Assembly: GCF_051535235.1 (NCBI RefSeq)
Contig: NZ_JBPPLZ010000008.1
Span: 1 to 64,000, forward strand
Direction of reading: 5' to 3'
Length of the DNA stretch: 64,000 nt
Origin: Nitrobacter sp051535235
GTDB taxonomy: Bacteria; Pseudomonadota; Alphaproteobacteria; Rhizobiales; Xanthobacteraceae
The stretch's first letter is position 1. The number at the start of each line of letters is the position of its first letter. Below the pieces are notes generated by a model. That model was not told the DNA's origin and ran no database searches. It was given only the letters and a program-made list of their open reading frames with translations. A program made the translations under genes and the position numbers. Shown here piece by piece: positions 29,211 to 37,236 of this stretch.

Positions 29211-29387
29211 CATGAGTTCGCTTTAGGTCACTTGAGGGTGACGTGGCAGGGCTTCCGGACAAAGCTCGTCGAGACTGTCGCGGTCACGCGATCGCTCAAC
29301 GATAGCGCGCTCACCGAAGTCAAAAACGACGGCACCGTTAGCTGGAAACTGAATTTAGGGGGAAACGAGGCTTTGGTGGAAAATTGA
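29211..29387 (+). pseudogene. Possible gene remnant (58-codon open fragment)
   Basis: An open frame of 58 codons runs from an upstream in-frame stop to TGA at 29385, with protein-like composition (for example TKLVETVAVTRSLNDSALTE and NDGTVSWKLNLGGNEALVEN). No ATG start or ribosome site is present; TTG/GTG codons near 29226-29232 are the only candidates. It lies in a 506-base region (29042-29547) otherwise occupied by a dispersed repeat, and reads as the 3' end of a decayed gene. Family not recognised. Confidence 0.3.
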
Positions 29388-29547
29388 GGCGCGCAGCGAA
29401 CAAGCAAAACTCGCGCTGCGGCCGGGGCTCAAGTCGTGCAGGCAATCCGTGATGGCCAAGTAGGCCAAGGATCACGCGCGCGACTGAAGCACCGGCTACA
29501 TCGCCAGCGAAACGAAATCAGGGACAACCGAAACGAGAGACCGAAAC

Positions 29548-29700
29548 TCAGCCGAGGAAAATCGCCAGTAATATGACGATGGTGGCCACGGTCCCTGCAG
29601 CGATCAGTCCAATCTTGATGAAATTCTTATACTGCCGTTCATGCGCCGGATAATCCATCCCGTCCGACGTCGTGTACACCATCTCGCTATGATCCGACAT
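29548..29700 (-). CDS. aa3-type cytochrome c oxidase subunit IV
   Basis: The 50-residue protein was found by reading the minus strand. The N terminus MSDHSEMVYTTSDGMDYPAH carries the conserved D-H-S-E ... MDYPAHE pattern of the bacterial aa3-type CoxIV family, followed by YKNFIKIGLIAAGTVATIVI and the family-typical C-terminal LLAIFLG. One TM helix spans about residues 28-49. A GGGAGA ribosome site lies just upstream of the ATG. In the family it is a small accessory subunit on the periphery of cytochrome aa3 oxidase. No cox catalytic genes are nearby, so this is an orphan copy. Confidence 0.85.
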   Translation of the reverse strand: MSDHSEMVYTTSDGMDYPAHERQYKNFIKIGLIAAGTVATIVILLAIFLG

Positions 29701-29895
29701 GTCAAGTCTCCCAATGCAGGTTGAGCTTGCATTATGAGATTAGCGCAATCTCCATTGCTGTCGATCCTTCGGCGCGTCACGATCCTGTGACGGCGAAGAC
29801 GTTGCGACGTTGCTCGTGCGCGATGGCTTCACTTTAGAGAAGCCACCATCACCGATGGGCTCGACGTATCGGGCAGCGGTTCTGGATCAACGTTT

Positions 29896-30789
29896 TCAGC
29901 CCCGGAACCGCAGCGTCTCCACCAACAGCGTGAACGCCGACGAAGCGTGACGGCGGTGCGGATAATAGAGGTGATAGCCTGGGAGATCGGGCGTGAACTT
30001 GCTCAGCACCCGCACCAATCGTTCTTCATCCAGATCTTTCTGAACCTGGTCGAGCGGGAGATAAGCGAGGCCGTGACCGTCGCGCGCGGCATCGAGGATC
30101 AGGTCGATGGTGTTGAGGATCAGCGGTCCCTCGACCTGCACGCGGACGTCGCGTCCGCCGCGCTTCAGCCGCCAGCTATTGAGCGTGCCGGACGTCGGCA
30201 ATCGCAGATTGATCGCGCGATGGTCGATCAGTTGCGCCGGCGATGCTGGAACGGCGCACCTGCGGAAATAATCCGGCGCGCCGACGATCGCCATCGGGAT
30301 GTCCGATCCGATGCGCATGGCGATCATGTCCTTCGCTATCTCGCCACCGAGGCGGACGCCGGCATCGAAACGATCGGCCACGACATCCGCCAGGCCGTAG
30401 TCGACGGTGATCTCGACCGTGATATCGGGGTTGTCTTTGAGCAGCCGCTTCATCGCCGGCACGAGGATGGTCTTTGCCGCGTGTTCAACTGTCGTGATCC
30501 GAATGGTGCCTGACGGTCGGTCGCGCAACTCGCCGAGCGAGGCGATGGCGGCATCGAGATCATGCAGCATCGGGCCGAGCGTCGCGATCAACCGCTCGCC
30601 GGCGTCGGTGGGCGCCACGCTGCGCGTCGTGCGCGACAACAGTCGCAGCCCCAGCCGCTCCTCGATCCGCCGCACGATCTGGCTGAGCGCGGATTGCGCC
30701 ATGCCGAGACGCACGGCCGCCTTGGTGAAGCTGCGTTCCTCGGCGACCACGACAAAGACCGCCAGATCGGCGATCTCGTCCCGCCGCAT
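29896..30789 (-). CDS. LysR-family transcriptional regulator
   Basis: The 297-residue regulator has an N-terminal winged helix-turn-helix (about 1-62, FTKAAVRLGMAQSALSQIVR as the HTH) and a C-terminal co-inducer domain (about 92-295) beginning SGTIRITTVEHAAKTILVPA. It belongs to the CrgA-like group, whose members often have LRLPTSG-type segments. AGGTGATAA precedes the ATG. It is divergent from the alpha/beta hydrolase gene (189 bp between starts), the usual arrangement for a LysR regulator controlling its neighbour and itself. Confidence 0.94.
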   Translation of the reverse strand: MRRDEIADLAVFVVVAEERSFTKAAVRLGMAQSALSQIVRRIEERLGLRLLSRTTRSVAPTDAGERLIATLGPMLHDLDAAIASLGELRDRPSGTIRITTVEHAAKTILVPAMKRLLKDNPDITVEITVDYGLADVVADRFDAGVRLGGEIAKDMIAMRIGSDIPMAIVGAPDYFRRCAVPASPAQLIDHRAINLRLPTSGTLNSWRLKRGGRDVRVQVEGPLILNTIDLILDAARDGHGLAYLPLDQVQKDLDEERLVRVLSKFTPDLPGYHLYYPHRRHASSAFTLLVETLRFRG

Positions 30790-30833
30790 TTATCACCTGG
30801 ATGATAAGGCCAAGAAGAATTACCCGTCTAATC

Positions 30834-30866
30834 GATGCAATCTTTCTGGCCTAGTTTGGTTGCATC
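30834..30866. promoter_or_regulatory. Candidate LysR operator
   Basis: A perfect 7-bp inverted repeat GATGCAA / TTGCATC with a 19-base spacer sits between the divergent regulator and hydrolase starts. LysR sites are often interrupted dyads in such gaps, though the spacer here is longer than the classic T-N11-A box. Confidence 0.4.
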
Positions 30867-30977
30867 AGCAAGGGATTTACCCGGGAAGAGCTGGCGGCCG
30901 TGCGCCACATCAACTCGAAAACCACTGTTTCTCAACGGGTTCGCTCTCTTCGGACAGACAATAAAGGAGTCTCACCC

Positions 30978-31952
30978 ATGACCGGAATGACGAAGGAAAG
31001 AATGCAGAAGGCCCGGGAGCAGGAAAAAGCCATTTCCAAGAACGATCATGCCAAGGTCAAGGCGCTCGCCGGCATGGTCAAGATGCCGCGCAGCTTCATT
31101 TTCAAGAATCCTGACGAATACGGCATGGAAGGTTGGCACGACCTGTCCATCCCCTCGGACGACGGCACGCCGCTGGAAGCCTGGTACATTCCGGCCAAGG
31201 GCGGCGAGAGCAACAAACTCGTCATCTTCAACCACGCTCTTCCGATGTGCCGCGCCGGCTATCCCGGACATATGGGCGAGCCGTGGAGCAACTTCATCGA
31301 GCCGGTCGAGATCGACTTCGTGCTCCAGTACAAGCACCTGACCGACGCGGGCTACAATGTGCTGACCTATGACTTCCGTAATCACGGACAGAGCGGCGCG
31401 GCCAATGGCGGGGTCTGCGGCGTCGGCCAATGGGAATGGCGCGATTGCGTCGGCGTAAAAAAATTCGTCGATGCCCATCCGCGCCTCAGCCGAATGAAGG
31501 TCGCGCTGTTCAGCCAATGCCTGGGTGGCGTCTCGCAATATGCCGCCATCACCAAGCATCCGGAGCTGTTCGAGAACGTCACGTGCCTGTGCAGTCCGCT
31601 GGTGCCCAACATGGAGTCGGTCTTCGCCAAGCTATCGGGCAAACAGGGCATCGGCCAATATCAGGAACTGATCGACCTTGAGATCATGAAGCTCGGTGGA
31701 TTCCCTGCGGCGGACATGTCGGGCAAGCTATGGGCTCCAAATATCAAGCTTCCTGTTCTGATGTGGCAGGTCCGTGACGACGCGGTGATCAACAACCCAA
31801 CTGACGCGCAGAGCACGTTCGATGCCCTGGGCAGCAACGACAAGGAACTGCACTGGATCGAAGGCACGACCAAGCGGTTCGAGGATGGCTACAACTGGTT
31901 CGGCCGCCATCCCGAAAAGGTGCTGCCGTTCCTCGACAAGCACATGAACTGA
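30978..31952 (+). CDS. Alpha/beta hydrolase with Cys in the nucleophile position
   Basis: The start at 30978 (MTGMTKERMQKAREQE) has AAAGGAG at good spacing; an earlier ATG at 30900 lacks one. The 324-residue protein has an alpha/beta hydrolase core: oxyanion region LVIFNHALPMCRAGYPGH, DFRNHGQSG, the nucleophile elbow ALFSQCLGGVSQYA and an acid region LPVLMWQVRDDAV. The elbow reads S-Q-C-L-G where G-x-S-x-G is usual, so the nucleophile appears to be Cys, as in dienelactone hydrolases. A candidate catalytic His lies late in the sequence (FGRHPEKVL). The substrate is unknown; regulation by the divergent LysR gene is likely. Confidence 0.82.
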   Translation: MTGMTKERMQKAREQEKAISKNDHAKVKALAGMVKMPRSFIFKNPDEYGMEGWHDLSIPSDDGTPLEAWYIPAKGGESNKLVIFNHALPMCRAGYPGHMGEPWSNFIEPVEIDFVLQYKHLTDAGYNVLTYDFRNHGQSGAANGGVCGVGQWEWRDCVGVKKFVDAHPRLSRMKVALFSQCLGGVSQYAAITKHPELFENVTCLCSPLVPNMESVFAKLSGKQGIGQYQELIDLEIMKLGGFPAADMSGKLWAPNIKLPVLMWQVRDDAVINNPTDAQSTFDALGSNDKELHWIEGTTKRFEDGYNWFGRHPEKVLPFLDKHMN

Positions 31953-31963
31953 CCCCCGCGGGC

Positions 31964-31996
31964 AGACCGCCGATTGCCTCGTGCACTCGGCGGTCT
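31964..31996 (+). terminator. Hairpin after the hydrolase gene, possible terminator
   Basis: A perfect 10-bp stem AGACCGCCGA / TCGGCGGTCT with a 13-base loop begins 12 bases after the hydrolase stop. There is no T run after it, so termination would be Rho-assisted or the hairpin may only protect the 3' end. Confidence 0.5.
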
Positions 31997-32088
31997 CCGT
32001 CAGAACGGGATGAACGACATGAAGTCGCTTCAGACCCAGAATGCCGACATGGCCCGGGACATTGCCGCCAATAGCGGAAATGGGAGTT

Positions 32089-32165
32089 TGGCGCGCTCGG
32101 AGAGATTCGAACTCCCGGCCCTCGGAATCGAAATCCGATGCTCTATCCAGCTGAGCTACGAGCGC
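32089..32165 (-). tRNA. tRNA-Arg (anticodon TCG)
   Basis: A 77-base cloverleaf on the minus strand: acceptor GCGCTCG / CGAGCGC, D arm GCTC...GAGC, anticodon stem TCGGA / TCCGA with loop TTTCGAT (anticodon TCG, reading CGA), T arm GGGAG TTCGAAT CTCTC, discriminator G and encoded CCA. The variable loop is short. Confidence 0.95.
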
Positions 32166-32530
32166 CCCGCACCCTTATAGGAAGAGCGCCGTCCCGATGT
32201 CACGCGCTTTGCCGGGCCCGGCCGCATCGTCTTGGTGGACAGCGTGCTCTGATGGTTCGGAGCAGGAACGAAGGGGAGGCTCAGGTTAAACTGGTCTCGA
32301 TCCGCTTCCCTGGTTCATGTGCGTATCATTAAGCCATTGATTTTACTTGCTCAATGTGTGGTAAAAAGGTGACGCCGCGCTGAAATTGCTTGGCGCGACA
32401 GCTATCGTCGTTCCAATTGCGCCGGCCGACGCTAATCTGACGCCCATTAGTTTGCGGATTTCCTCGATATTCCACGGAGATGGAAAGGAAGCCTCGCATC
32501 AAAAAGATAGTTTTTGGGTGGCGGCGTGAA
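32166..32530. other. Intergenic region, no gene seen
   Basis: 365 bases lie between tRNA-Arg and the TPR/beta-barrel gene. The segment 32330-32370 is AT-rich and probably contains the promoter of the downstream gene. No open frame with a ribosome site was found. Confidence 0.5.
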
Positions 32531-33856
32531 ATGGTGAAAGCCGTATTCGTTTTGTTGGCGACGATTGCCTGCTGCTCGGCGGCCGTAGCGCAATCGCCGG
32601 CGCCGCCCGTCACGGCTGCAGCCGTGGTCCAGCAGGATTACGACGCGCTGTTCCAGGCGATGTACAAAAATCCCTCCGATCTGGAGACGAGCTTCAAGTT
32701 CGCGGAGCAGGCCGTCAAGCGCGGCGACTATGAAGCGGCTATCGGCGCGCTCGAACGCATGCTGTTCTTCAATCCGAATCTGCCGCGCGTGAAGCTCGAA
32801 CTGGGCGTTCTGTATTTCAAGCTCGGTTCGTACGAACTCGCGCGCAGTTATTTTCAGGAGGCGATCAAGGCCGCAGACGCCCCCGATGAAATCAGGGCGC
32901 AGGTCCTCGCCTATTTGACCGAGATCGACCGCCGGCTTGCTCGCTACGAGTTCAGCGTATTCACCACCGCCGGCTTCCGCTATCAGACCAACGCCAACCT
33001 CGGTCCATCGAGCCTGATGGTGCGCGCGCTCGGTCAGGATGCTCTTCTCGACGGCGCGTTCGGCAAACGTCCGGACTGGAATTTCTTCCAGACCCTCACA
33101 GCCAACTACGCCTACAAGATCGGCACGCGGGGAGACGCCATCGAGGCGAGCTTCCTCGGCGTCAATTCACGTCAATACAAGCTCAACCAGTACAATCTGG
33201 GGCTAGTTGAACTCGTTGTCGGGCCACGCATCGCGATCGGCCAGAACGCGTCGTTCAAGCTCTACGGCATTGGGGATCAGGTCTGGCTCGGGGACGCCAA
33301 TTATTTCTCGGCCGGCGGCGGCGGCGTTTCCGCGCGCACGACGATTGGCGACCGCGGGCTTCTGGAGGCGTTCGTCGAGGAACGGCGCCGCGACTTTTCT
33401 GATTCGAACAACTTTCCGACGGCCAGCCAGCAGAGCGGAGATCTGCTGTCGGCGGCTGTGACGTCGGATTTGCGCTTCGGAGCGCTGCACTGGACAGCCC
33501 GCGCAGGATACGATCAGAATCGCGCGATCTTCGATTACTACTCCTACAAGCGCTACTCCATCGACATGGCGTTCCCGTACGCGTTCGCCCTGCCGGTGTT
33601 CGGCACGCCGCATCAATTCGTGGTCGCGCCGACGATCGGCTTTAGCTGGGCCAACTATGATGCGCCCAATCCGATCGTCGACCCCGTCATGGTGCGGAAC
33701 GACAGGGAGCAACGCTACGGCGCGATCTTCGATGCGCAGGTGTACAAAAACGTCGGCTTGCGGACGCAGGTCCAATACATCAGGATTGACTCGTCGCTGC
33801 CGAACTACACGACCGACAATCTTTCGGTCTCGATCGGACCGACCGCACGATTTTGA
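32531..33856 (+). CDS. Outer-membrane protein with TPR N terminus and C-terminal beta-barrel (Slam/PgaA-like)
   Basis: The start at 32531 gives a proper signal peptide (MVKAVFVLLATIACCSAAVA); an ATG at 32480 would add 17 basic residues and has GGAG directly abutting it. The 441-residue product has two to three TPR-like helical repeats (about 50-130; ETSFKFAEQAVKRGDYEAAI, LELGVLYFKLGSYELARSYF), then about 290 residues of alternating aromatic/polar strands (RYQTNANLGPSS, DWNFFQTLTANYAY, RAGYDQNRAIFDYYSYKRYS) that end in an aromatic (GPTARF), the outer-membrane barrel signature. The layout is that of DUF560/Slam-type or PgaA-like translocators; cargo is unknown and no neighbour suggests it. Confidence 0.72.
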   Translation: MVKAVFVLLATIACCSAAVAQSPAPPVTAAAVVQQDYDALFQAMYKNPSDLETSFKFAEQAVKRGDYEAAIGALERMLFFNPNLPRVKLELGVLYFKLGSYELARSYFQEAIKAADAPDEIRAQVLAYLTEIDRRLARYEFSVFTTAGFRYQTNANLGPSSLMVRALGQDALLDGAFGKRPDWNFFQTLTANYAYKIGTRGDAIEASFLGVNSRQYKLNQYNLGLVELVVGPRIAIGQNASFKLYGIGDQVWLGDANYFSAGGGGVSARTTIGDRGLLEAFVEERRRDFSDSNNFPTASQQSGDLLSAAVTSDLRFGALHWTARAGYDQNRAIFDYYSYKRYSIDMAFPYAFALPVFGTPHQFVVAPTIGFSWANYDAPNPIVDPVMVRNDREQRYGAIFDAQVYKNVGLRTQVQYIRIDSSLPNYTTDNLSVSIGPTARF

Positions 33857-33883
33857 GCCGAACCTTTCTCTGGTCGGTTCGCG

Positions 33884-34303
33884 TTAAAGCGCAGCGGCGG
33901 TGTATCCGCGCATGTGGACGACCCGCGGCACCGATTGGCCGTCTTTTGCAGGAACATATCGTGCGGTTGCGGAGGCCTGCATTCTGTTGCCGGCATCTTC
34001 CACGACGACCGACATCGTCAGTCCGTCGACCGACGGCTGGAGTCTCTGGACGATGGCCGGTCGCGATGCGATGACGGTTCTGGCCGCCGCTATGGCTTCT
34101 GCCGAACTCACGTCCGCGGGCCGATCGATGTTTGCCGCCAGCGAGTTGATGCCGGCAAGCGCGGCGTCGTCGGCAATGTCTTGCAAGCGCGTGTTCGCTC
34201 CCGCATGGATGGACAATGCGAAGCCGGCTGCCCCTGCAAAGGGGAGGGCCATCGCCGCCATCAGGGCGAGACGTCGCCCCCTGAAAAACGTATCGACCAT
34301 CAT
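33884..34303 (-). CDS. TadE/TadG-like membrane protein
   Basis: The start at 34303 (MMVDTFFRGRRLALMAAMAL) follows AGGAGAGG at about 9 bases. The 139-residue product has one N-terminal TM helix (about 13-32) followed by ANTRLQDIADDAALAGINSL, the helix typical of TadE/TadG-like Flp-pilus pseudopilins (the L-Q-x-A-x-D-A-A-A-L-A-G pattern). The remaining approximately 85 residues form an alpha/beta extracytoplasmic tail. No tad/cpa assembly genes lie in the window. It is convergent with the outer-membrane protein gene (28 bp gap). Confidence 0.65.
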   Translation of the reverse strand: MMVDTFFRGRRLALMAAMALPFAGAAGFALSIHAGANTRLQDIADDAALAGINSLAANIDRPADVSSAEAIAAARTVIASRPAIVQRLQPSVDGLTMSVVVEDAGNRMQASATARYVPAKDGQSVPRVVHMRGYTAAAL

Positions 34304-34554
34304 TGTCGCCTGCCTCTCCTGATGGGCTCTGGCAGCGAGCATGAGAGACAGACGGCGGATTTGTCGTTAATCTTGCGACCGGGACTTCCGAAACCTCTTG
34401 CAGTGCTGAAAAATTGGCTATTTTCGTCGCGCCAAATCGAGCGGATTTCGTTAATGTGCCGGTAACGTTCGTGCCGTCTGTTCCGGCGGGCCGTCGTGCC
34501 ACCGACCGCAAATCGTGGAACCGGATTGAGACTTTGATGTCGTCCTTCCCCACA

Positions 34555-34610
34555 GCGGTTTCGAGCGAAGTGGAATCCGGTTCGTCTGAAGAAAACGCGC
34601 CAAAGCAAAA
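34555..34610 (+). repeat. Short dispersed repeat copy
   Basis: The block GCGGTTTCGAGCGAAGTGGA, ATCCGGTTCG, then GAAGAAAACGCGCCAAAGCA matches the left half of the 37132 and 53911 elements but lacks the hairpin half. It lies in a 361-base gap (34304-34664) that otherwise holds only the divergent promoters of the TadE-like and cyclase genes. Confidence 0.6.
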
Positions 34611-34664
34611 ACCTCATCGTTCTTGTGAAACGGTGAGAGACTCCTATCGCGTCGAGATCGGACG

Positions 34665-36965
34665 ATGAAAGCTGCGGCGCGTTTCCGCGGCACCCTGCGC
34701 GTGCGGATCGTGCTGGCGGCGGTGCGTCTGCGCCGGCTGATGCGCAACAAGAATCTCCGCGCCGTCGGCGCGGCGGTGGCGACGCTTGTCCTGCTCACCT
34801 CGCTGCGCGCTTACGATCCGCGCATCGTCACCGAATTGAAAGAGCGCACGTTCGATACCTATCAGCGGCTAAAGCCGCGCACTTATACCGATCAGCCGGT
34901 GCGGATCGTCGATATCGACGAGGCCTCGATCGCCGAATACGGACAATGGCCATGGCCGCGGACGCGTCTTGCCGCGCTGACCCGGCGGCTCGCCGATCTT
35001 GGCTCCGGCGTGATCGCATACGACGTCATATTTTCCGAGCCGGATCGCACCACGCCGAGCCGGCTTGCCAATGATTTGAAGGATTCCGGCGTCCCCGATC
35101 TCGATCAGACCATGAAGCTGCTTGCGAACCTGCCGGATCATGATCGGGCGTTCGCGGACGCCATCGGCAAGACCGGTGTGGTGCTCGGCTTTGCCGCCGG
35201 CAACGCGGTCAACACCCAGCGTCCGCCGGTGCGGGCCGGGCTGGCCTTCGTCGGCGTCAACCCGGCCAAGGTGCTGGCGCCGTTTCACGGCACGGTGTCG
35301 AACCTGCCGATCTTCAATGAAGCGGCCGCGGGCATCGGCGGCGTCAACCTGAGTTCTCTCGATCGCGCCGGCATCGTGCGCCGCGTGCCGATGCTGTTTT
35401 CTGACGGCGCGAACGTTTATCCTGGCCTGGCGGTCGAGGCGTTGCGCGTCGCCCAGAACCAGAAGAGCATCATCGTCCGCGGGACCGGATCGAGCGGCGA
35501 CAGCGACACCGGCCACGCTGCGCTGATCGATATGCGGGTCGGGGCGTTCAAGCTGCCGCTGACCAGCAACGGAGAATCCTGGGTCTATTTCAGTCGCGAC
35601 CAGCCGCAACGCTATGTGTCCGTGAAGGACATTCTCGATCCCGCCAAGGAGGCCGCGGTCAGGCCCCTGATCGATGGCGCGATCGTTCTCGTTGGCGCAT
35701 CGGCTGCAGGTCTGATGGATGCGCGTGCGACGCCGCTCGGGGGATTAGTCCCGGGCGTGGCGATCCAGGCCCAACTGATCGAACAAATCCTCGCGCAGGA
35801 TTTCATCGAGCGCCCCGACTGGACCAACGGGCTCGAGATCGTCCTGACTGTTCTGTTCGGTGCACTGGTCGCGGGTCTGGTGCTGGCGTTCGGCGCCCGG
35901 TTTTCATTCTATGCCGGCGTCGTGGTGTTCCTTGCCGGGCTCGCCGGATCATGGATCGCGTTTTCGCATTTCCGCCTGCTGATCGATCCGATCTTTCCCT
36001 CACTAGCGGCGCTGGCGGTTTATATCGCGGTGGAGCGCGTGCTCCACGTCGCCTCCGACCATGAGAAGAAGTTCGTGCGCCAGGCCTTCGGTCAATATCT
36101 CGCGCCGGAACTGCTCGCTCAGCTCGAAAATTCGCCGCAGGCGATGCGCCTTGGCGGTGAGTCCCGCGACATTTCCGTGATGTTCATGGATGTGCGTGGC
36201 TTTACGCCGATCTCCGAAGCCCTGTCGGCGACGGAACTGGTCGATTTCATCAATACGCTGCTGGCGCCGCTGTCGGATGCGATCCAGGACGAGATGGGGA
36301 CGATCGACAAGTACATCGGTGACTCGATCATGGCATTCTGGAACGCGCCGGTGGAGGTTCCCGATCATGCGACCCGGGCCTGCCGTGCTGCGCTCAAGAT
36401 GCGCGCCGCGATTGACGCGCTCAACGATGCCGACGTCTTCGGATTTTCCGCACGCGGTTTCGCGGATCCTCGCGTCAGGATCGGGGTCGGCATCAATGCC
36501 GGGCTGGCCTGCGTCGGCAACATGGGATCACAAAGGCGATTCAACTATTCCGCCATGGGTGACGTTGTGAACGTGGCGGCCCGGATCGAGTCCGCGAGCA
36601 AGGCGCTCAATGTGGACCTTTTGGTCTCGGAAGACGTGGCGCAGCGTGCAAAAGGGATCGCGTTACTGGAAGCAGGCGAAATCCTGTTGAAGGGCAAGTC
36701 GCGGCCGACCAAAATCTACGCGATCGTGGGAGACGAGGTGGTGGCGGCATCGCCGGAGTTCGCCGGGTGGAAGCGCCAGCACGGTGCGTTGCTTGCCGCG
36801 ATCAAAGCCGGTCACGTGCAGGAGGCGAATGCGGCGCTCGCGCATTGCCGTGAACTCGCCGGCGATGACATGCAGGATTTCTATCGCCATTTTGCCGAAC
36901 AGATTGTAGCGCTCGATACGGCGCCGCCGCAGCCCGCTCCGACAGGCAAGTTGATGCATCGATGA
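34665..36965 (+). CDS. CHASE2-domain membrane adenylate cyclase
   Basis: The 766-residue protein has an N-terminal TM helix (about 33-48), a large CHASE2 sensor (about 55-375; VRIVDIDEASIAEYGQWPWP, VIAYDVIFSEPD, IVLVGASAAGLMDARATPLG), three TM helices (about 388-460) and a class III cyclase domain (about 500-680). Catalytic residues are all seen: metal Asp in FMDVRGFTPISE and KYIGDSIMAFWN, the adenine-selecting Lys of DKYIGD and Asp of SAMGDVVN, and transition-state Asn/Arg in VNVAARIES. It should make cAMP in response to a periplasmic cue. A basic N terminus precedes TM1. It stands as a single gene. Confidence 0.93.
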   Translation: MKAAARFRGTLRVRIVLAAVRLRRLMRNKNLRAVGAAVATLVLLTSLRAYDPRIVTELKERTFDTYQRLKPRTYTDQPVRIVDIDEASIAEYGQWPWPRTRLAALTRRLADLGSGVIAYDVIFSEPDRTTPSRLANDLKDSGVPDLDQTMKLLANLPDHDRAFADAIGKTGVVLGFAAGNAVNTQRPPVRAGLAFVGVNPAKVLAPFHGTVSNLPIFNEAAAGIGGVNLSSLDRAGIVRRVPMLFSDGANVYPGLAVEALRVAQNQKSIIVRGTGSSGDSDTGHAALIDMRVGAFKLPLTSNGESWVYFSRDQPQRYVSVKDILDPAKEAAVRPLIDGAIVLVGASAAGLMDARATPLGGLVPGVAIQAQLIEQILAQDFIERPDWTNGLEIVLTVLFGALVAGLVLAFGARFSFYAGVVVFLAGLAGSWIAFSHFRLLIDPIFPSLAALAVYIAVERVLHVASDHEKKFVRQAFGQYLAPELLAQLENSPQAMRLGGESRDISVMFMDVRGFTPISEALSATELVDFINTLLAPLSDAIQDEMGTIDKYIGDSIMAFWNAPVEVPDHATRACRAALKMRAAIDALNDADVFGFSARGFADPRVRIGVGINAGLACVGNMGSQRRFNYSAMGDVVNVAARIESASKALNVDLLVSEDVAQRAKGIALLEAGEILLKGKSRPTKIYAIVGDEVVAASPEFAGWKRQHGALLAAIKAGHVQEANAALAHCRELAGDDMQDFYRHFAEQIVALDTAPPQPAPTGKLMHR

Positions 36966-37040
36966 CCGCATCGCTCCGGATTTTCGCTGGAGTGAGCCGC
37001 CGCCGCCATCTCATGCCTGCACGATTTTGCATCGTGCTTA

Positions 37041-37082
37041 GAGTATGATCTCGAAGGGAAATTAATTTTCGGGATCATGCTC
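37041..37082. repeat. GAGCATGATC-type palindromic repeat
   Basis: The unit GAGTATGATCTCGAAGGGAA, then ATTTTCGGGATCATGCTC, is an imperfect inverted repeat (GA(G)CATGATC / GATCATGCTC arms). A closer-to-consensus copy is at 53787-53835. Immediately after it, 37100-37130 holds a second palindrome, AAGTCTG...TTCAACGCAGTTGAA...CAGACTT. Confidence 0.65.
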
Positions 37083-37131
37083 ACACAAAGGTAAGCGACA
37101 AGTCTGGTTCAACGCAGTTGAAACAGACTTT

Positions 37132-37236
37132 ATAGCGTTTTCGAGCGAAGTGGACACCGGTTCGCGTCCAGAAAACGCGTCAAATCAAAATCATAGAGCC
37201 CCGCTTCTGATTCCGTCAGAAGCGGAAAGGCTCTAG
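37132..37236 (-). terminator. Dispersed repeat acting as stop codon and terminator of the cupin gene
   Basis: The element comprises a left block (AGCGTTTTCGAGCGAAGTGG, ACCGGTTCGCGT, GAAAACGCGTCAAATCAAAA) and a right hairpin (AGAGCCCCGCTTCTGA / TCAGAAGCGGAAAGGCTCT). Read on the minus strand the hairpin is followed by a T-rich run. The cupin stop codon TAG (37233-37235) is the first part of the element's outer arm. A near-identical copy occupies the 3' end of rne at 53911-54015. Confidence 0.75.
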
